Shown here one piece after another: positions 52,728 to 60,087 of a DNA stretch of 64,000 nucleotides (the first letter of the stretch is position 1; each line of letters opens with the position of its first letter). The stretch is from Anaerolineales bacterium (GTDB lineage: Bacteria > Chloroflexota > Anaerolineae > Anaerolineales > UBA11579). The notes under the pieces are model-generated. The model ran no database searches. It worked only from the letters and a program-made list of their open reading frames with translations, and was not told the origin of the DNA. The translations under genes were made by a program, and so were the position numbers. The stretch is from NCBI GenBank assembly GCA_019637755.1, contig JAHBVC010000001.1:1268480-1332479 (forward strand). Direction: 5' to 3'.

Positions 52728-54193
52728 AATGCCGGCCCCCGTTGGTGCCAATCGGTGACGCTTTGGTAGGCGGCGGCCACCGCCAGCAAACGTTCATCGG
52801 CAAAGTGGGGCGCCAGCAACTGCAAGCCGATCGGTAGCCCTTGCGCATCAAAGCCGGCGCACAGGCTCAGCCCGGGCACCCCGGCCAGGTTGGCCGGCAG
52901 GGTAAATACATCTTCCAGGTACATTTCGAGGGGATCACTACCGTGCGCCCCGATGCGAAATGCCGTGCTGGGAGTGGCTGGCGCGGCGATCAAGTCCACT
53001 TTTGTGAACACATTGTCAAAATCCTGGCGGATGAGGGCGCGCACCTTTTGCGCCTGGCCGTAGTAGGCATCGTAATACCCAGCGGAGAGGGCATAGGCGC
53101 CAATCATGATACGGCGCTTGACCTCTGGGCCAAAGCCTTCGCCGCGGGTGTGGGTGAACATATCCATTAAATCTGCCTGAGGGGCGCGCAGGCCGTAGCG
53201 CACGCCGTCAAAGCGCGCCAGGTTGGCGGAGGCCTCCGCCGGGGCGATGATGTAATACACCGGCAGCGCGTATTCCGTGTGCGGCAGGCTTACTGGCAGC
53301 ACCTCAGCGCCTAGCGCTTCAAGCTGGGCAATGGCGACGCGTACACTGGTTTCCACTTCGGCCGAGAGCCCCTCAATAAAGTATTCCTGCGGCACGCCGA
53401 TCTTGAGCCCCGCCAGTGAATTGCCGGCGGGTGCGGCCAAGTTGGGGATCTCTTCCACGGTGGTGGCATCGCGAGGGTCATAGCCGCCCATTACATCCAA
53501 AATGAGGTGCGCATCGCCGGCCTCGCGCGCTAGCACGCCCACCGTATCCAGCGAGGAGCCAAACGCCACCAAACCGTAGCGCGAGACGCGGCCATAGGTG
53601 GTCTTGAGCCCGGTGAGGCCACAAAACGCCGCGGGTTGGCGCACACTGCCGCCGGTATCAGTGCCGAGCGCCACCGGCGCCAGGCGGGCGGCCACGGCGG
53701 CGGCGCTGCCACCGCTGCTGCCGCCGGGGACGCGGCTTTCATCCCAGGGATTTAGCGTCACGCCATAGGCCGAGTTCTCGGTGGAGGAGCCCATGGCAAA
53801 TTCATCGGTATTGGTTTTGCCCAGAATTACCACTCCCGCATCCAGCAGGCGTTGTACGCTGGTGGCGGTGTAACTCGGCACAAACTGTTCGAGTATGCGC
53901 GAGCCACAAGTCGCCGGCATGCCCGCCACGGCGAGCACATCTTTCACGGCAATCGGCAGGCCGAGCAACGGCGGCGTTGTGGCGCCCGTGCGGCGCGCCG
54001 CAGTGTACTGGCGATCAGCGTCCGCCGCGGCCTGCAAGGCGCTCTCGGCGGCTACATACAGGTAGGCGTTCAAGCGCGCATTGTGATTGGCGATGCGCTC
54101 CAGGTAGGCGCGGGTCAACTCTTCGCTGGAGAAGTCTCCGGCGCGCAGGCCGGCCAACGCGGCGGTGGCGTTCAGTTCGTGCAGCGCACTCAC
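52724..54193 (-). CDS. gatA: Asp/Glu-tRNA(Asn/Gln) amidotransferase subunit A
   Basis: 489 residues starting with GTG (54191-54193) that overlaps the gatC stop (GTGA). The amidase-signature triad is complete: K84 in IAVKDVLAV, cis-Ser S159 in VPGGSSGGSAAAVAA and nucleophile S183 in DTGGSVRQPAAFCG, with the canonical 75- and 24-residue spacings. It releases ammonia from glutamine for GatB. Length is normal. Confidence 0.97.
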   Translation of the reverse strand: MSALHELNATAALAGLRAGDFSSEELTRAYLERIANHNARLNAYLYVAAESALQAAADADRQYTAARRTGATTPPLLGLPIAVKDVLAVAGMPATCGSRILEQFVPSYTATSVQRLLDAGVVILGKTNTDEFAMGSSTENSAYGVTLNPWDESRVPGGSSGGSAAAVAARLAPVALGTDTGGSVRQPAAFCGLTGLKTTYGRVSRYGLVAFGSSLDTVGVLAREAGDAHLILDVMGGYDPRDATTVEEIPNLAAPAGNSLAGLKIGVPQEYFIEGLSAEVETSVRVAIAQLEALGAEVLPVSLPHTEYALPVYYIIAPAEASANLARFDGVRYGLRAPQADLMDMFTHTRGEGFGPEVKRRIMIGAYALSAGYYDAYYGQAQKVRALIRQDFDNVFTKVDLIAAPATPSTAFRIGAHGSDPLEMYLEDVFTLPANLAGVPGLSLCAGFDAQGLPIGLQLLAPHFADERLLAVAAAYQSVTDWHQRGPAL

Positions 54194-54486
54194 GCGTCAC
54201 CGTCCAAAACCGGCGGCACTTTAAACTGCTGCTCAGCCGCCTCGGGGGCGTTGGCCAGCAGGTCGGTGCGCGGCATGGCCGCCGCCGGCTCGTCTGGCCG
54301 CAGGCGGCTTTGCGGCACGACAATACTGGCCATCGCCGGCACATCCGTGGTGTCGAGTTCCTGCAATTTGCTCACATGATCGAGGATGTCAGAGAGCTGC
54401 TGGCGATAGCGCTCCTGCTCTTCGTCACTTAAATGCAAGCGCGCTAATTGCGCAATGTGGTCTACATCTTGTTTAGATAACGGCAT
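54190..54486 (-). CDS. gatC: Asp/Glu-tRNA(Asn/Gln) amidotransferase subunit C
   Basis: 98 residues matching GatC throughout: LSKQDVDHIAQLARLHLSDEE, ILDHVSKLQELDTTDV and FKVPPVL near the C-terminus. It stabilises the GatA-GatB complex. The ATG lies nine bases after TATAAT with no Shine-Dalgarno, suggesting a leaderless start for this first gene of the operon. Confidence 0.95.
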   Translation of the reverse strand: MPLSKQDVDHIAQLARLHLSDEEQERYRQQLSDILDHVSKLQELDTTDVPAMASIVVPQSRLRPDEPAAAMPRTDLLANAPEAAEQQFKVPPVLDGDA

Positions 54487-54495
54487 AACAGGCCA

Positions 54496-54524
54496 ATTAT
54501 AGAGGGGAAACGGTGCACAGCCAA
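54496..54524 (-). promoter_or_regulatory. Promoter of the gatCAB operon
   Basis: Minus-strand TTGGCT (54519-54524), 17-bp spacer, TATAAT (54496-54501). The predicted start is at or within a few bases of the gatC ATG (54486). Confidence 0.65.
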
Positions 54525-54533
54525 ATCAGCGGG

Positions 54534-55493
54534 TTACCAATCCCGCGCGTACCAGCGCAAATACTGCTCTACATGGCGGCTCCAGTACGCTTCACTGTGA
54601 TCGCCGCTGAACAGATACCACTCATGTGCAATGCTGCGCTCACTGAGCAATGCCTCGAACCACACGGCGGAATCCATGATGGCGCGCTGATCGTTCTCGC
54701 CAATATCCAGCCACAGCCGTGGCCAACTGGCCGGGTCGCGTGCGTCCAGCCAACTGCGCACTTGCGGTGCATCTTCCTGGAACACGGGCGGGCTGTGGCC
54801 GCCCACCGCGGCGAACAGATCCGGCTGGGTGAGCCCAAAGTGCAGCGCCCACGAGGCGCCCCGCGACAGCCCGCCGATGGCGCGGCTGGCACGCGTGGCC
54901 TGGGTGCGATAGTGGGCTTCCACCCAGGGCATCAGCTCCTGCAAGAATGCCTCGCCAAAGGGATCGTGGGCGGGCTGGTTGGACGAGCGGTCATACGGCA
55001 TCACGATCAGGAAGGGCGGCAGCTCGCCGGAGGCGATCAGCGCACTGGCGGCCTCATCGGCGCCCAAGCGATCCCATTGGTCATCGTTGTAGGTTTGCCC
55101 ATGCACCAGATACAGCACCGGGTAGCGCTGTGCGCTCTGGGCATAACAGGGCGGGGTGTATACGCGAAAACGCAGCCCGTAATCCAGGTGGGCGGAGGGC
55201 AGCGCATACATTTCAATCTGCCCGCCAGCATCCAGGCACTCAGCTTTCTCCAACTCGGCGGAGAGCACGCTGGGCGCGGTGCCGCCTTTCTCGAGCAGCG
55301 CGGCCGCGCTGGGCGTGGGAACGGAGCTAAGCGTCGGCGCCGCTGCCGCCGCCGTGGGCGTTGCCGGCGACGCAGGGCTGGCGGGCAGCGGCATGCAGGC
55401 GGCCAGCCCGACGCACAAGGCGAGCGCTAATAGCTTGATCGCGCGGCGTTTATGCCACCGCCTAAAAAGATAGCTGGGTCTGTTTGTGTCCAT
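54534..55493 (-). CDS. Lipoprotein esterase (alpha/beta-hydrolase, esterase-D-like)
   Basis: 319 residues from the ATG 55491-55493 (MDTNRPSYLFRRWHKRR). The basic N-region and hydrophobic stretch end in LAAC (Cys33), a lipoprotein site, followed by a Pro/Ala/Thr-rich linker to about residue 70. The hydrolase domain has YPVLYLVHGQTYNDDQW, the nucleophile elbow GGLSRGAS (S210), LWLDIGENDQ and GDHSEAYW with the catalytic His. It resembles the putative esterase family of feruloyl/enterochelin-type esterases. An extracytoplasmic ester hydrolase is likely. Confidence 0.85.
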   Translation of the reverse strand: MDTNRPSYLFRRWHKRRAIKLLALALCVGLAACMPLPASPASPATPTAAAAAPTLSSVPTPSAAALLEKGGTAPSVLSAELEKAECLDAGGQIEMYALPSAHLDYGLRFRVYTPPCYAQSAQRYPVLYLVHGQTYNDDQWDRLGADEAASALIASGELPPFLIVMPYDRSSNQPAHDPFGEAFLQELMPWVEAHYRTQATRASRAIGGLSRGASWALHFGLTQPDLFAAVGGHSPPVFQEDAPQVRSWLDARDPASWPRLWLDIGENDQRAIMDSAVWFEALLSERSIAHEWYLFSGDHSEAYWSRHVEQYLRWYARDW

Positions 55494-55505
55494 GTATAGA
55501 TAACC

Positions 55506-55532
55506 AAAACGGGAGCTGATGCCAGCTCCCGT
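55506..55532 (-). terminator. Terminator of the sulfite-oxidase-like gene
   Basis: On the minus strand ACGGGAGCTG, loop GCAT, CAGCTCCCGT, then TTTTGG. It lies 24 nt after the stop of the upstream gene and 13 nt before the esterase ATG. Confidence 0.88.
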
Positions 55533-55555
55533 TAGCTTACATCGTCTGCGCTTTT

Positions 55556-56200
55556 CTAGCCGCGGGCGAAGCGTTCTTCTTTCCATACGTTGGCGCGGTT
55601 GTGATAGCCGGCCTGTTCCCAGAAGCCTTGCTGGTCTTCGGCTAGAAATTCCAGGCCGCGCAACCACTTGGCACCTTTCCATAGGTAGGGCGTCTCTAAA
55701 TCTTCGCGGCCGCGCAGATACCCAACGATGCCACGCAACGGCAGGCCGTGATCAGGATCGAGCGACTGCCCGTTAAAGGTATCTGCCAGCAGGAAGTTAT
55801 CGGCCAGGGCTACTTCTATAGGGATGTTGACGGTGAAGCCATACTCGGCGTGCTGCAGCAGGTGTTTGGCGCTCGGCTTGAGCTTGATCAGGCCCGCCGC
55901 TACCAGATCCTTCAGGGCCACACCTTCCCACTCCGTATCGAACTTGCTCCAGCGCGTAACGCAGTGCAGATCCATCACCACTTTGCGGCGCGGCAGCTTG
56001 CGGAACTCATCCCAGCTCCAGCGCTGCTCGGTCTCCACCTCGCCCCACACGCGCAGATCCCAGGTTTGCGGGTCGAAGCGCGGCACCGGGCCGTAATGCA
56101 AGACCGGGAACTTCTGCGTCAGCGATTGGCCCGGGGGCAGGCGGCCTTCGCTACGCACGCGGGCTTCTTCTTCTCGGCGATCTTTGGAGAGGTCGAACAT
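55556..56200 (-). CDS. Sulfite-oxidase-fold molybdopterin oxidoreductase
   Basis: 214 residues of the SUOX-fold Moco-binding domain: VLHYGPVPRFDPQTWDLRVWGEVE, the Mo-ligating cysteine C80 in DLHCVTRWS, WEGVALKDLVAAG and GFTVNIPIEVALADNFLLA with PLRGIVGYLRG at the C-terminal side. There is no signal peptide or dimerisation domain, so it is a short cytoplasmic relative of YedY/MsrP and sulfite oxidase. The substrate is unknown. TATACT (56207-56212) ends six bases before the ATG, suggesting a leaderless mRNA. Confidence 0.88.
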   Translation of the reverse strand: MFDLSKDRREEEARVRSEGRLPPGQSLTQKFPVLHYGPVPRFDPQTWDLRVWGEVETEQRWSWDEFRKLPRRKVVMDLHCVTRWSKFDTEWEGVALKDLVAAGLIKLKPSAKHLLQHAEYGFTVNIPIEVALADNFLLADTFNGQSLDPDHGLPLRGIVGYLRGREDLETPYLWKGAKWLRGLEFLAEDQQGFWEQAGYHNRANVWKEERFARG

Positions 56201-56245
56201 CGTTTTAGTATAGGGCTTTTCTCTGCCGCAGAAAATGAGTGCGGC

Positions 56246-56926
56246 TTAAATCTCCAGCGTATCGCCGGGCTGCATCAGGAAGGCCTGTGCATCCGTCTCG
56301 GCGTTGACGCGGGCCACCCAGGCGGGCTCGTCTTGCTTGATCACTTCCCAGGTGGAGGAGTGGTACGGTATGACGCGCCTGGGGCGCAAGAGCTTGACCG
56401 CTTTGAGCGCATCGTCTGGCCCCATGGTGAAGTTATCGCCGATGGGCAGGGCGGCGAAATCCACGCCTTCGTCGCCAATCAGCGCCATATCGCCAAACAG
56501 GCCCGTATCGCAGGCCAGGTACACCTTCTTGCCCTCCGGGGTGCTGAGCAGGAAGCCGCTGGCCGTGCCACCGGGGAAGCCATCCGGAAAGCCGGAGCCG
56601 TGGGCGGCATGGGTGAGCTTCAGGTAGCCAAACGGATGATGATAGCCGCCGCCAATGTGCTGGCCGTGCGTTTTGTAGCCCTTGGCGGCATAGTAGCGCG
56701 CAATCTCATCATTGGCAATGATCATCGCCCCGGTGCGCTGCACGATCGGCTCCACATCCCCGGAGTGGTCCCAGTGGCCGTGGCTTACTAACACGTAATC
56801 GGCGGGCACGTCCTCCATTGCGATGCTAGCCTGGGCGTTTTGGCGAAAGAAGGGATCGACAACAATATGCAGACCATTGATCTCAAAGCCACAGGTGGCG
56901 TGGCCATACCAGGTAAATGTGGTCAT
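56246..56926 (-). CDS. UPF0173 metal-dependent hydrolase (metallo-beta-lactamase fold)
   Basis: 226 residues. The MBL metal motif is SHGHWDHSGD (H49, H51, D53, H54), with FTWYGHATCGFEINGLHIVVDPFF at the start, CDTGLFGDMALIG in the middle and VIPYHSSTWEVI at the end. This is the UlaG-like UPF0173 group, whose biochemical role is mostly unknown. A strong AAGGAG precedes the ATG. It is the last gene before the DnaA-box region. Confidence 0.93.
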   Translation of the reverse strand: MTTFTWYGHATCGFEINGLHIVVDPFFRQNAQASIAMEDVPADYVLVSHGHWDHSGDVEPIVQRTGAMIIANDEIARYYAAKGYKTHGQHIGGGYHHPFGYLKLTHAAHGSGFPDGFPGGTASGFLLSTPEGKKVYLACDTGLFGDMALIGDEGVDFAALPIGDNFTMGPDDALKAVKLLRPRRVIPYHSSTWEVIKQDEPAWVARVNAETDAQAFLMQPGDTLEI

Positions 56927-56979
56927 ACTGCTCCTTGGAGTTAAGCGGGGTCTCTTGCTATAAACCCAAAACCCTCCCT

Positions 56980-57330
56980 TAGTTATTCATGGATTTTTAC
57001 TTACGTATTAATAATAGAGGCGGTGGATATGTGGATAAGAGCGCCGTTGTCAACAAGTGCCCATAGATGCGCTGCAGATAGGCTGGGAAGGCCCTGTATG
57101 TGCCTAAAAATCAGCGAATAAATATCCTCTACGTACGTGGGGATAGATTCTGGGTAAATAGCGCTGAGTGGGGATGCTGTGATTCCTGGCCGGGTTGTGC
57201 ATACTTATCCCCAGCGCCTTGCGCAAACCGTGCGGATAGATTCAGGCGAAGCTAGCCGGGCAACGCACAAGATACTATCCACAAACCCCCAGAGTTATCC
57301 ACAGAAATAGGCGGAGTTGTCCACAAAAGT
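56980..57330. other. Candidate replication origin (oriC): DnaA-box cluster next to an AT-rich stretch
   Basis: In 56927-57395, which has no gene other than the tRNA edge, an AT-rich block (about 56980-57020) is followed by DnaA boxes. Perfect TTATCCACA is at 57030-57038 (minus) and 57295-57303 (plus). Single-mismatch boxes are TTATCCCCA at 57205-57213, CTATCCACA at 57275-57283 and TTGTCCACA at 57317-57325. The last three plus-strand boxes are spaced 20-22 bp, two helical turns. GGATAG-type relatives lie at 57141 and 57234. Genes mostly point left on the left side and right on the right side, as expected at an origin. dnaA itself is not in the window. Confidence 0.72.
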
Positions 57331-57358
57331 GGCAGCTACACGTACGCAGGATGCCGGT

Positions 57359-57384
57359 AAAAGAATACGCCCGTGAGGGCGCAT
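57359..57384 (-). terminator. Terminator of tRNA-Leu
   Basis: Minus-strand ATGCGCCC, loop TCAC, GGGCGTAT (one G-U pair), followed by TCTTTT. It lies 12 nt after the tRNA 3' end. Confidence 0.75.
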
Positions 57385-57395
57385 GCTTTTATGAG

Positions 57396-57477
57396 TGCCG
57401 AAGGTGGGAATCGAACCCACACTCCCAAGGGAACGCGATTTTGAGTCGCGCGCGTCTGCCAGTTCCGCCACTTCGGC
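57396..57477 (-). tRNA. tRNA-Leu (anticodon CAA)
   Basis: An 82-nt class II tRNA. The acceptor GCCGAAG pairs with CTTCGGC and the discriminator is A. The anticodon arm CGCGA-CTCAAAA-TCGCG gives CAA, reading UUG. A variable arm (TTCCCTTGGGAGT) precedes the T arm GTGGG-TTCGATT-CCCAC. CCA is not encoded. Confidence 0.95.
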
Positions 57478-57493
57478 TTATGCTGAGCGCCAA

Positions 57494-57522
57494 AGTATAA
57501 TCCACCATCCACCGCGCGGCAA
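57494..57522 (-). promoter_or_regulatory. tRNA-Leu promoter
   Basis: Minus-strand TTGCCG (57517-57522), 17 bp, TATACT (57494-57499), 16 nt before the tRNA 5' end. Confidence 0.65.
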
Positions 57523-57542
57523 CCACGCTTGGGCCTCTGGGT

Positions 57543-57565
57543 TCATCTGTGTTTATCTGCGGCTA
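57543..57565 (+). repeat. CTGTGTTTATCTGYGG intergenic repeat, copy 1
   Basis: The core CTGTGTTTATCTGCGGCTA recurs at 61361-61379 with one change (CTGTGTTTATCTGTGGTA). Both copies lie just upstream of plus-strand genes (ychF and pepF). Confidence 0.6.
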
Positions 57566-57591
57566 AATCAGGTTCATAAGGACAGTACAGC

Positions 57592-58650
57592 ATGAAGTTA
57601 GGCATCATTGGCCTGCCGCAGGCCGGCAAGACCACTATTTTTAACGCCCTCACCCACAGCAATCGCCCGCTCGCCATGAGCGCCGGGCGCATTGAAGTCA
57701 CCACCGCGGTGGTAGACGTGCCCGATGAGCGCCTACTCAAGCTGGCGGCGCTGTTCAGCTCCAAGAAGATCGTGCACGCCCAGATATCCTTTGCGGATGT
57801 GGCCGGCATGGGCTCCAGCGAGGCGGGCCAGGGACTCAGCGGCCAACTGCTGAACGCGCTGAGCGGCATGGATGGCTTGCTCATTGTGCTACGTGCCTTT
57901 GAGGATGATAGCGTGGCGCACCCGGCGCTCACCGTGGACGCGGCGCGTGACCTGCGCTCGATCGAAGACGAGCTGCTGCTGAATGACCTGATCATCGTGG
58001 AGCGCAAGCTGCAGAAGCTCAAGGAAGAGCGCAGCAAAGGCGGCCGCGATATTGCTGCCCTGGACCGCCAGATCGCGCATTTCGAGAAATTGCACGCCGC
58101 CCTATCAGATAACAAGCCGCTGCGCGTCGCCGGCCTGACGGAAGACGAACAGACCGCTAGCGCCGGCATCGGCCTGCTGACCCTGAAGCCGATCCTGGCC
58201 GTGGTCAACCTGGGCGAAGGCCAGGATCAGCCCGCCTTCGATACCCTGCTGCCGGTGCTCGCCCTGCAAGGGAAGCTGGAGATGGAGCTGGCGCAGCTGC
58301 CCGCCGATGAGCAGTCCATGTTCCTGCAAGAATATGGCTTGCAAGAGCCCGGCTCGCTGCGCATCATCCGTGCCGCCTATGATTTGATGGACACGCAGAC
58401 CTTCTACACCGTCGGCGAGCCCGAAGCACACGCCTGGATGCTGCGCAAGCACGCCAGCGCCCTGGATGCTGCCGGCGCCATCCACTCCGATATTGCCCGC
58501 GGCTTCATCCGCGCTGAGATCGTGGCCGGCGATGAGCTCCTCGAGCTCGGCGGTATGGCGCAAGCGCGTGACAAGGGCCGCCTGCGCCTGGAGGGCAAGG
58601 AGTACAAGATGGCCGACGGCGACATCATCAATGTTAGGTTTAATGTGTGA
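57592..58650 (+). CDS. ychF: YchF/OLA1-type ATPase
   Basis: 352 residues. The P-loop is GLPQAGKTTIFNAL (7-20), with DVAGMGSSEAGQGLSGQLLNAL as the G3/switch II region. The base-specificity motif reads NLGE instead of NKxD, which is why this family prefers ATP. A helical insertion (LIIVERKLQKLKEERSKGG) and the C-terminal TGS domain (RGFIRAEIVAGDELLELGG ... KMADGDIINVRFNV) complete it. It binds the ribosome and acts in stress responses. It is the first gene on the right side of the candidate origin. Confidence 0.95.
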   Translation: MKLGIIGLPQAGKTTIFNALTHSNRPLAMSAGRIEVTTAVVDVPDERLLKLAALFSSKKIVHAQISFADVAGMGSSEAGQGLSGQLLNALSGMDGLLIVLRAFEDDSVAHPALTVDAARDLRSIEDELLLNDLIIVERKLQKLKEERSKGGRDIAALDRQIAHFEKLHAALSDNKPLRVAGLTEDEQTASAGIGLLTLKPILAVVNLGEGQDQPAFDTLLPVLALQGKLEMELAQLPADEQSMFLQEYGLQEPGSLRIIRAAYDLMDTQTFYTVGEPEAHAWMLRKHASALDAAGAIHSDIARGFIRAEIVAGDELLELGGMAQARDKGRLRLEGKEYKMADGDIINVRFNV

Positions 58651-58667
58651 CCGAGAAAATACTTACT

Positions 58668-59774
58668 CTAACTATCGACTGACAATTTATATTCATCATC
58701 GTCTAGTTCAGCTAGCCTTGATGCCATTGGTGCAATTCTATTCTCTAACAGAGACCGCTCAGGAGTTTCAGGCTCTAAGAAATTCTTAGGAACCTGCTGC
58801 GCCCCAACAGTTGAAATTAGAGTTTGTCGAAGGCTGTTGGCAAGCTCCTGATTCTCGTGCTGGTTTAGCTTTTCAGAAACCGATAGCGCCTTCTCTATCA
58901 ACTCTACCTTTGCCTGTTTAGCGGCAGTCTCCACGAGTTCTGTTTCAGCAATTCTCTTCCTTCGCGTTAGGAGCAAATATCCAAAATTATCAATTAGGAG
59001 CTTGATGGTTTCTGCTACACCAAGATCGACCTTTATAGGAGCTTCGCCAGGAGAATGAAACTCGATCGATTCTAGGTAGGGCTTGGCAAGAATTACCTCC
59101 TGCCCCGTTCTTTTGGCTACCGTATAAATTAGATTTTCTACTGCGATGATTAACTGATTAGTTCGATTTAGAACATCGGTAAATTTCTGCCAATCTAGTT
59201 GACCTTCGCCTGTTCTAACTACAGCAACTCTACCAAGAGGCCTCGGCTTGGTAATTGCGACAACTTCTGCGTTTTTGTATTTATGGATGTAATTGTCAGC
59301 TCGCACCCCAAAACGAGTCAGAGGCCCTTGTTGTTTGCTCCAGGCAAGGTGACCTGGTACATCAGCATGATTTTTGAGCCGAACAAATAGAGGGGTCAGC
59401 GGTTTCCTGTCAAAGACAGAGCTACTTACTATTCCAAAGCCTATGCTGGACACGTCCGTTGTCGCAGCTCTATGCCAAATAACGGTATCAAACGAATACT
59501 CTAAAGTTTCCCCGCCTTCCTCTCGGTGAAACCGTCTTCGCTCTGCGGTTAATCTATCGCCGCCCAAAGAAAGATATACGTCAAGATGATTAATAGGCAC
59601 ATAGTACCTAAAACCATGAATGTAAAGTCTGCGGTAATGGTCAAAGGTTCTTAGTGCAATCTCCCTTCGGCCCGATTTTGCAAGAAAGTTGTTAATTTCG
59701 CGGAAAGAGATATGTCCACCTTTTCTAAGGTAGAGCAAGTAACCTTCTAAAGCATCTTCCGTTTTAGCAGCCAA
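58668..59774 (-). CDS. Uncharacterised protein in a low-GC insert
   Basis: 368 residues starting with TTG 59772-59774, five bases after GGGGAGG; TATAAT lies at 59797-59802. GC content is about 40-45% by eye, far below its neighbours, and codon use shifts to A/T endings, pointing to recent transfer. The N-terminal 80 residues (GYLLYLRKGGHISFREINNFLAKSGRREIALRTFDHYRRLYIHGF) look helical, possibly a wHTH-like module. The middle is beta-rich, residues 225-260 are hydrophobic-helical, and residues 280-330 form a charged coiled coil. No catalytic motif is recognised. It stands divergently next to a DNA methyltransferase. Confidence 0.8.
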   Translation of the reverse strand: MAAKTEDALEGYLLYLRKGGHISFREINNFLAKSGRREIALRTFDHYRRLYIHGFRYYVPINHLDVYLSLGGDRLTAERRRFHREEGGETLEYSFDTVIWHRAATTDVSSIGFGIVSSSVFDRKPLTPLFVRLKNHADVPGHLAWSKQQGPLTRFGVRADNYIHKYKNAEVVAITKPRPLGRVAVVRTGEGQLDWQKFTDVLNRTNQLIIAVENLIYTVAKRTGQEVILAKPYLESIEFHSPGEAPIKVDLGVAETIKLLIDNFGYLLLTRRKRIAETELVETAAKQAKVELIEKALSVSEKLNQHENQELANSLRQTLISTVGAQQVPKNFLEPETPERSLLENRIAPMASRLAELDDDEYKLSVDS

Positions 59775-59913
59775 TTATCCTCCCCAGAGATATAAGATTA
59801 TAAGCCCATGACATTCTATGGGGCCTTACCTTTATCTGGCCTCGACTCTTCGCGCGGGTCGCAGAGGAGCCCTGTAAGAATGCACTGCCCACATGAACGT
59901 TTGCGGAAGGGGC

Positions 59914-59967
59914 TTGGGGAAACCAACTTTGGTTTCCCCAACGGGGTCGCAGGGGCAGCGCCCCTGC
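59914..59967. repeat. Tandem pair of strong palindromes
   Basis: TTGGGGAAACCA (59914-59925)/TGGTTTCCCCAA (59930-59941), a 12-bp stem with 4-nt loop. GCAGGGGC (59949-59956)/GCCCCTGC (59960-59967) follows, an 8-bp stem with 3-nt loop. No T-run follows on either strand. The pair looks like a REP-type mobile palindrome. The rest of 59775-60087 holds the promoter of the low-GC gene and no other convincing gene. Confidence 0.7.
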
Positions 59968-60087
59968 AAAAGACTCACGATTGCAAGCACCCTGTGTATT
60001 TCTGCATAGCAGACCATTCTGCCGGCCCCTCTCGCCAGCACAAATTCGCCCCCTTCTCCATAATAGGCGCTGGAGATCCACGCGCCC

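Noticed and set aside
54513-55430. Plus-strand frame of 305 codons
   Set aside because: Antisense to the lipoprotein esterase; ends in an Arg-rich low-complexity run.
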